From the NCBI GenBank assembly GCA_039654915.1, contig CM077600.1, forward strand, positions 39,602,492-39,666,491: a stretch of DNA of 64,000 nt. Reading direction: 5' to 3'. This DNA is from Aquilaria yunnanensis (taxonomy: Eukaryota > Streptophyta > Magnoliopsida > Malvales > Thymelaeaceae). Numbering within the stretch: the first letter of the stretch is position 1; each line of letters begins with the position of its first letter. Of the stretch, positions 57,931 to 64,000 are shown one piece after another. The position numbers and the translations under genes are program-made. The notes beneath the pieces are model-generated. The model was not told where the DNA came from. It searched no databases and saw only the letters and a program-made list of their open reading frames with translations.

Positions 57931-58679
57931 TGATAGCCGAAGGGCTATTGCCTCTATCTGACCCGAACTCGGAGCTTCAGGGAACGCGAGGATACTATTA
58001 GCCCCCCGAGGTACTAAACAGATCACCTTCGGAGATGGAGAATCAGCTATTGCAAGCCGAAGAGGATCTCCCCAAAGGCGAAACCCTGAATCAGGGAACT
58101 CCCCGAACTATGGGCACATTTCCCGAAGAGGCACCGTCCGTGTCAGAGGACGACCTCGTCCAGGGACTTCAGGAGTACGGCATGAGCATTTAAGGAGCCT
58201 CTGACATGCCGCCCACAGACGCTACATGTCACCTCAAGCCGCGATTTGACACGCCGATGCCGTCCAGGTCTTGTCACGACCTGTCTCGGTTCAAGGCTCA
58301 AGGAGCCTGTCACCGGCTACTCACCCCCCACGCCCAGAAACTCAGAGAACATCCGACCAAACACGTGTCGTCATCTGAACGGGCTGAGCTTCTCTATAAA
58401 TACCAGGGAACAGACCTTGGCAAAGGGTTCGACTCCTCCTCCTTGAGAAAATACAGGCAAGCCCACTAAAAACTCTAGTGCTTCCCCTTTTCCTTCTCAG
58501 GAAACTGACTTGGGCGTCGGAGGCTCCTCCCCGGAAAAGCACCCCGGGGACCTCCTAACCCTCTTCTCTGAGCTCTATAGGCATATTCACCTGGGGAATC
58601 TCAGCTCCAGACGCTCTCCCCCATAGGAAGTCCTCCCGGAAGTCACCATGCCTTCCAGTGAAGATGTCTCAGGGCAACA
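57931..58679 (+). repeat. 5' LTR of a Tat-lineage gypsy retrotransposon (749 bp)
   Basis: Begins TGATAGCCGAAGGGC and ends GGGCAACA, obeying the TG...CA rule, and is followed directly by a primer-binding site. It is GC-rich, in sharp contrast to the AT-rich Helitron DNA on its left. It contains a TATA box (58395-58402) and the GGCGTCGGAGG block typical of the R/U5 region of these elements. The 3' LTR lies outside the window, so ends are unconfirmed. Confidence 0.85.
58395..58402 (+). promoter_or_regulatory. LTR TATA box
   Basis: TATAAATA inside the LTR, about 285 bp before its end, in the position expected for the U3/R promoter of a plant gypsy element. Confidence 0.65.
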
Positions 58680-58681
58680 TT

Positions 58682-58699
58682 TGGCGCCGTTTGTGGGAA
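58682..58699 (+). other. Primer-binding site
   Basis: TGGCGCCGTTTGTGGGAA, two bases after the LTR end. The TGGCGCC start is the usual plant Tat/Athila-type tRNA primer site; the exact tRNA is not determined here. Confidence 0.75.
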
Positions 58700-58848
58700 C
58701 CCATCCTCTGGTCGCCGTCGTTGAGACTCGGTGTTCTAAGGACAAGGGACTCCCGAGCTCCCCGTCCGCACCTGAAGTCTAACCGGCCACTGAGCAAGCC
58801 CTCCTAGGGACTTCCACGCCTGAGGAAGAACGTCCTCTGATCATAACC

Positions 58849-60351
58849 ATGAGCTTTCTGCGCGACTTTCAACGTTCTGTTATGGCTGAAATGACACAAC
58901 AGATAGACCGAAGGTGGCCGCAACAAGCTCAAGCCCAAAGGCCTTCTTCGCCAGCACACCCTCGGGAAAAAAGTCCCAAACCAACCCATTGTAGTTCAGG
59001 ATGCGGAGACCCACGAGAGGGGTCTTCAATGGAAAACATGCCCTTCGGGGCACGGCTCGCGGGACAAGCGGGCTCAAGACGACCTAAAATCACACACAGG
59101 AGGAGCCAGTCACCTGAGGCGAGGTCCCCATCCTCTCAGCGTCGAACACACTCTCCGAAGAGGCACCGACAATCTCCCCTCCCAGAAGAAGAACCTAGCG
59201 CCACGATCCTCATGGAGAAGATATTGGCAAGGTTGGACAGAGTAGAGAAACAGGTGGCCCGCAAACCCGTCTGGGCTAAGCTGTCTGGAACCTTTTGTGG
59301 GGATGAATCCCCATTCACCCAAGATGTAGTTGAGGCAGCCATGCCAGGTGATTTCAGAGTACCTCGGCTGGAAATTTATGATGGCCGTACTGATCCACAG
59401 GTCCATCTGACCAAGTACAGGCGCAACATGATGATGCACGGTGCCGACGACGCTACCTTGTGCAAATGTTTCGAGGTCACTCTCACTGGGCCAGCAACAG
59501 CCTGGTATAATTCATTGGCCCCAGGAACCATCACGGAGTTCCAGGAGTTATCCACAGCCTTCACGCAGCAGTTTATCGGAAGTCGGCCAACGGCGAAGAT
59601 GCCGGTTCAAATGTTCGACACAACGTAAAAAATTGGAGAGACCATCCACGACTATGTCGAGAGATTTAACAGAGAGGCCTTGTGTGTCCCAGATTTTCGG
59701 CCCGAAGTACGCATCCTCGCGATGACACGGGGCCTTCGAAGGGACTTGCAGCTGTTTTACGAATTCTCCAAGGACCCCCCGGACACGCTGGGCGAATTTT
59801 ACCGAAGGGCCGAACAGCACATGACAGCCGAAGAACTGAGAATGGGTGGACCGAAGTCTGATCACACTCGGGTCGAAGGGTCCGGCCAGCAAACCCGGTA
59901 TCCCGCCGAACAGGCAGGCAGACCTCGGAGAACGCGAGGAAGGAAACTCCTCATTTTCACACCCCTGAACACCACAAGGACCAACATTCTCATGACAATG
60001 GAAAGGCAGGGAACTCAGGTTCAGCGGCCACGGGCCATGATTGCCGACAACAGAAAGAATATGAAGAAGTTCTGCCAGTTTCATCGCGACCACGGCCACG
60101 ACACTGAAAACTGCTTCCAATTGAAAAGGTATATAGAGTCGCTGATAAAACAGGGCCAACTTCGGCGTTACCTGCGCATGCCTTCCCCGAAAGGGAGAAA
60201 AAAAGAGGAAGGAAAGGCAGAAGATGAGGACTACGACTCCGACAGGCGGAGAAACCGAAGTCCGAAAAGGCGCCCCTCACCTCCAGCGGGAATCATACAA
60301 ACAATTACGATGGGACTGCCATCATCGGAAAGAAAGAGGAAGGCCAGATAA
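58849..60351 (+). pseudogene. gag: gag region of the gypsy element, interrupted
   Basis: Capsid-type gag: DFRVPRLEIYDGRTDPQVHL, ATLCKCFEVTLTGPATAWYN, FTQQFIGS, DYVERFNREALCVP and a zinc-knuckle-like CQFHRDHGHDTENCFQLK block (Cys/His pattern CxxxxxHxHDTxxC). The frame from 58849 is broken by TAA at 59626-59628 and again at 60349-60351, with no frameshift. The C-terminus is Arg/Lys-rich. A stop in the leader (near 58781) leaves the true start uncertain. Confidence 0.85.
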
Positions 60352-63300
60352 ATAACGGTCATGGAGTATCAAAGTCCAACAAAAAAGCTGGCCCGAAAGG
60401 ATGGTTCTGCCGTCATTTTTCCCCCTGATGACCCATTATTGATCATGGCAAGAATAGGAAACTGGGACGTCAAGAGAGTGCTGCTTGACGACGGATCAAA
60501 TGCCGACGTCCTGTTTTCACACCTGCTACCGAGGTTGGGTGTATCTAGCAGCGACCTCAAGCCCGTCACCTCGCCTACCTTCGGGGTAGGTCCGCCCGAA
60601 TTGCCCGTCCTCGGATGGATCGATCTCCCTTTGATGCTGAAAGGGACTTCGGTGATTGGGACAGCAGAGTTGTACGCCTCCACAATGGCAAGGTTCATCT
60701 TTATGGATGTCCCTTCATCGTACAACGCCATCCTTGGAAGACAGACACAGGGAAACCTGTACATTCGCCCTGATGTCAAGTACTTAACCGTCACTTTCGC
60801 CGCCAAGGATGGAGATGCGGAAATCTTCATAGATCAAGGTGAAGTAAGGAAGGTGTTCGTCAAAACACGAAAGGCTCCAGCAAACAACTTCGCGCAAGCT
60901 GTGGAAGCAAAAACACAAAAAAAGGACGAGGCAGAGAATCCCGCGAAGGCGGAAATGGAAGAAGTAGAACTTGTCCCAGGCCAAAATACCCGAATAGGGA
61001 AAAATTTGGCCGAAGGTGACAAGAAAAAACTTGTATCTTTTCTACTGACAAATAAAGATCTGTTTGCCTACTCGCCGAAAGACATGCCAGGGGTAAACCC
61101 TGACATAATTCAACATAGCCTCAAAGTAAGTCCGGACGCAAAGCCTGTCCGACAAAAGAAGCGAGGTATCTCAGTTCATAAAAGTAAATTTGTCAAAACC
61201 GAAGTCCAACGACTGTTAGAAACCGATGTCATCAGGGAGGTCAAGTACCCTGAATGGTTAAGCAATGTGGTAGTTGCCACAAAAGAAGGAAGCGGCAAAC
61301 TCCGAATGTGCATCGACTTCAGAAAGTTGAACGATGCTTGCCTGAAAGATTCATACCCTCTCCCACCGATAGACCAATTGGTAGACTCAATTGCCGAATA
61401 CGGGCTCCTAACTTTCTTAGACGCCTTCAGTGGGTATCATCAAATAAGGATGGACCCTGAAGATAAAGAAAAAACCACCTTCATCACCGAAGGAGGAACA
61501 TACTGCTACATCAGGATGCCCTTCGGGCTAAAAAACGCAGGAGCCACCTACCAAAGGTTGATGAGCAAGGTCTTCAACGACCAGATAGGGAGAAACATGG
61601 AAGTATATGTGGACGACATGATAGTCAAAAGCAAACTGCCCGGCGACCACGTCACAGATCTAAAGGAAACTTTCCACTAGCTCAGAGCCTTCGGGATCCG
61701 CCTTAATCCTGAAAAATGCATCTTCGGAGTAACCTCGGGAAAATTCCTTGGGTACATGGTATTAGAAATAGGCATTGATGCCAACCCAAAAAAAATTAAG
61801 ACTCTACTCGAGTTCCGAACTCCTGCCACAATAAGAGATGTGCAGAGGCTCACCGGAAGGATAACCTCTCTCAACAGGTTTATTTCCAGATATAGAGACC
61901 GGTGTCGACCATTCTTCAAAGTCCTCACTAAGGCAGCAAAAAAGTATGACAACCTCGGGAGTAATGACCATCCTTGGGGTGAAGACTGCCAAAAGGCCTG
62001 GGAGGAACTCAAAATCTACTTAGCCGGTCTGCCCACTTTGCGGCAACCTCACGAGGGAGAGCCCCTCGTGTTATACCTCGCCGTCACAGAAAAAGCCGTA
62101 AGCTCGGTCCTTGTGAAAGAAGAGGGGGCGAAGCAATGGCTAGTCTACAACGTAAGCAAGTCCCTGCATGGCGCCGAAGTCAGGTACCCTCTATTGCAAA
62201 AAGCTATATATGCCTTGGTGCTAGCAGGAAGAAGGTTGCGACCATATTTTCAGGCTCACCCTATCACCGTCCGAAGCAGTCTACCTCTGCCCGATGTCAT
62301 GAGGAAAGTTGATCATTCGGGAAGGCTTTCCAAATGGTGCATAGAGCTTGGCGAACACGACATCACTTATGAACCTCGAAAAGCCATAAAAGCTCAAGCT
62401 CTGGCAGACTTCATTGCGGAAGTACCCACCACCGAAGATAGCCATCCAGATCCAAGCGAAGGTGAGCCAGAGTGGACTTTGTACATCGACGGGGCCTCGA
62501 GGTCAGAACACCAGGGAGCTGGGGTAATCATCAGAGGTCCCGAAGGCCTTGAAGTAATAAAGGCTATTAAGTTCAGCTTTAACGTCACCAATAATGTGGC
62601 TGAGTATGAAGCCCTCATAGCAAGATTGCGCCTAGCCAGAAGAATTGGCGTGCGAAATCTAAAAGCCCACAGCGATTCCTAGCTGGTAGTTCGACAAACG
62701 ACAGGAGACTATGGGGCGAAGGACCCAATCTTGGCAAAATATCATGAACTGGTGACAAAGCTCATTCGAGAGTTTGACACCATACGGATCGAAAATGTAC
62801 TTCAACGGGATAACGGCGAAGCAGACTGCTTGTCGAAGTCAAAAACACACACCGAGGTACTAAGCCGCCCGAGCATTGAAGTACTGAGCATAGTATCTTC
62901 GGAAAAAGGCTGGAAAGACCCGATAAAAAGGTATCTTGCGAACAACACACTCCCCGAAGACCCCATCGAGGCTGCAAAAGTGCGAAGACGCTCCGGGCGA
63001 TTCTTTCTAATAGGCGAAGAGCTATATCGGCAGGGATATGCAAATCCTTTACAGAGGTGTGTTGGCGAAGAGGATACTGAAATGATCCTCGAAGAAGTCC
63101 ACGAAGGCGCTTGTGGTTCACATATTGGAACCGACGCCCTGGCGGCAGTAATACTGCGCGAAGGATACTTTTGGCCTACCCTGAGAAAGGACGCTAGGCA
63201 ATTCGTCCGAAAATGTGGTAACTGCCAAAAACACGCAAAAATCCAGAGGACACCCTCGGAAATGGTGACCTCCGCTGACTATCCCTGGCCCTTCGCAGTC

Positions 63301-64000
63301 TGGGGCATAGACCTCATAGGACCACTCCCAACAGCGCCTGGAGGCGTGAAATTCTGCGTAGTAGCAGTAGACTATTTCTCCAAATGGGTCGAGGCAGAAC
63401 CATTGGCTACTATCTCGGCAAAATAAGTGCAGAAGTTCGTATGGAAAAGCATCGTATGCAGATTTGGCGTACCAAGGGTACTAATAGCTGATAATGGATC
63501 CCAGTTTATAGACAAAGGGTTCCAGGAATTTATTAGTGACCTCGGAACAAAAATGCACTTCGCCCCAGTAGCTCACCCCCAAAGCAATGGGCAGGTGGAA
63601 GTATCTAACAGGACCATAAAAGATGGTCTAAAAAAGAGGCTGGGGGAAGCAAAAGGGAAATGGCCAGGAGAGCTCCAAAGTGTACTGTGGAGCTACCGAA
63701 CAACACCCCGAAAAGCAACAAGGGAAACGCCTTTTTTGCTCGTTTTCGGTACAGAGGCCATCATCCCAATCGAGGTGGTGCAAACATCAATCCGAGTACA
63801 AGTTTTTGATGAAAGTAGAAATGACCTCGGCCTAAGAACCAAGCTCGACCTCGTCAGCAAACACAGAGAAATAGCGGAGTTGAGAAGAAAGGCTTTTCAG
63901 CAGAGAGTGGCCACGGCTATAAACTTGCAGGCTAGGCCAAAAGGAATAAAGAAAGGAGACCTTCTTCTCCGAAAGGATGAATTTGCACCTTGTAGGCCAT
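60352..64000 (+). pseudogene. pol: pol region (protease, RT, RNase H, archaeal-type RNase H, integrase), interrupted and cut by the right edge
   Basis: Same frame as gag. Order of domains: protease with VLLDDGSNADVLF (about 60478); reverse transcriptase with RKLNDACLKDSYPLPPIDQL, FLDAFSGYHQI and YVDD (about 61609); RNase H (about 62080-62350); a second, archaeal-type RNase H starting WTLYIDGASRSEHQGAGVII (about 62473), the mark of the Tat lineage; then integrase with a His/Cys finger (HEGACGSHIG ... CGNCQKH), WGIDLIG and IADNGSQF catalytic Asp blocks, and HPQSNGQVE with the catalytic Glu. Stops at 61678-61680 (TAG), 62680-62682 (TAG) and 63424-63426 (TAA) break it. No frameshift was found in 3.6 kb. 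The integrase C-terminus lies beyond the window. Confidence 0.92.

Overview
This window is nuclear DNA from a flowering plant. Evidence: GT-AG introns in plant gene families (NIPA, MRS2, ARGLU1, an A1B aspartyl protease), a MIR166 locus, and plant transposons of many classes (Stowaway MITEs, Mutator-like elements, a CACTA-like gene-capturing element, a Helitron, Tat-lineage Ty3/gypsy). Intergenic DNA is very AT-rich. The intronless protease is GC-rich, which is compatible with a monocot but does not prove it. No rRNA, tRNA, CRISPR array or organellar insertion was seen.

Gene-bearing part (1-37.7 kb). All five resident protein genes and the microRNA read on the minus strand: a NIPA-type Mg2+ transporter running off the left edge (1-1211, six exons); an MRS2/CorA-type Mg2+ transporter (7052-10495, six exons, 395 aa); a MIR166 hairpin (17541-17650) with a TATA box just upstream; a secreted nepenthesin-like aspartyl protease (21477-22814, one exon, 445 aa); and an ARGLU1-like RS/coiled-coil nuclear protein (33529-37631, four exons, 265 aa). 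Exon joins were chosen by GT-AG signals, reading phase and family similarity, and the total coding lengths of the two complete multi-exon genes are exact multiples of three. Two Mg2+ transporter families within 10 kb is probably coincidence.

Mobile DNA between and inside genes. A 1.6 kb fold-back repeat (about 4.19-5.80 kb), Stowaway-like MITEs (3.89, 19.15, 24.46 kb), an old gypsy remnant (11.3-13.8 kb), and two MULE-like elements with 9-bp target duplications (30.18-30.81 kb; 37.77-38.87 kb, the latter 135 bp upstream of the ARGLU1 start). The most unusual object is a 3.4 kb CACTA-like element (25.25-28.61 kb) that carries three consecutive exons of the cohesin loader SCC2 and the N-terminal exon of an autoinhibited Ca2+-ATPase (ACA) on the same strand. 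Their splice signals would join them in frame.

Repeat-rich part (38.9-64 kb). A possible long-TIR element, two small coding-like loci (a 111-aa coiled-coil ORF at 41.8 kb and a dsRBD-like ORF at 45.35 kb with one internal stop), a zone of tandem duplications at several scales (219 bp x3, 459 bp x2, about 250 bp x3, about 42 bp x3, about 510 bp x4), a decayed autonomous-type Helitron (51.36-57.66 kb: Rep, PIF1-like helicase, RPA-like OB folds), and a Tat-lineage gypsy element (LTR at 57931-58679, gag-pol to the right edge). The gypsy gag-pol is still one continuous frame broken only by stop codons. Those stops, and the replaced histidine in the Helitron HUH motif, are mostly explained by C-to-T change, the expected scar of cytosine methylation.
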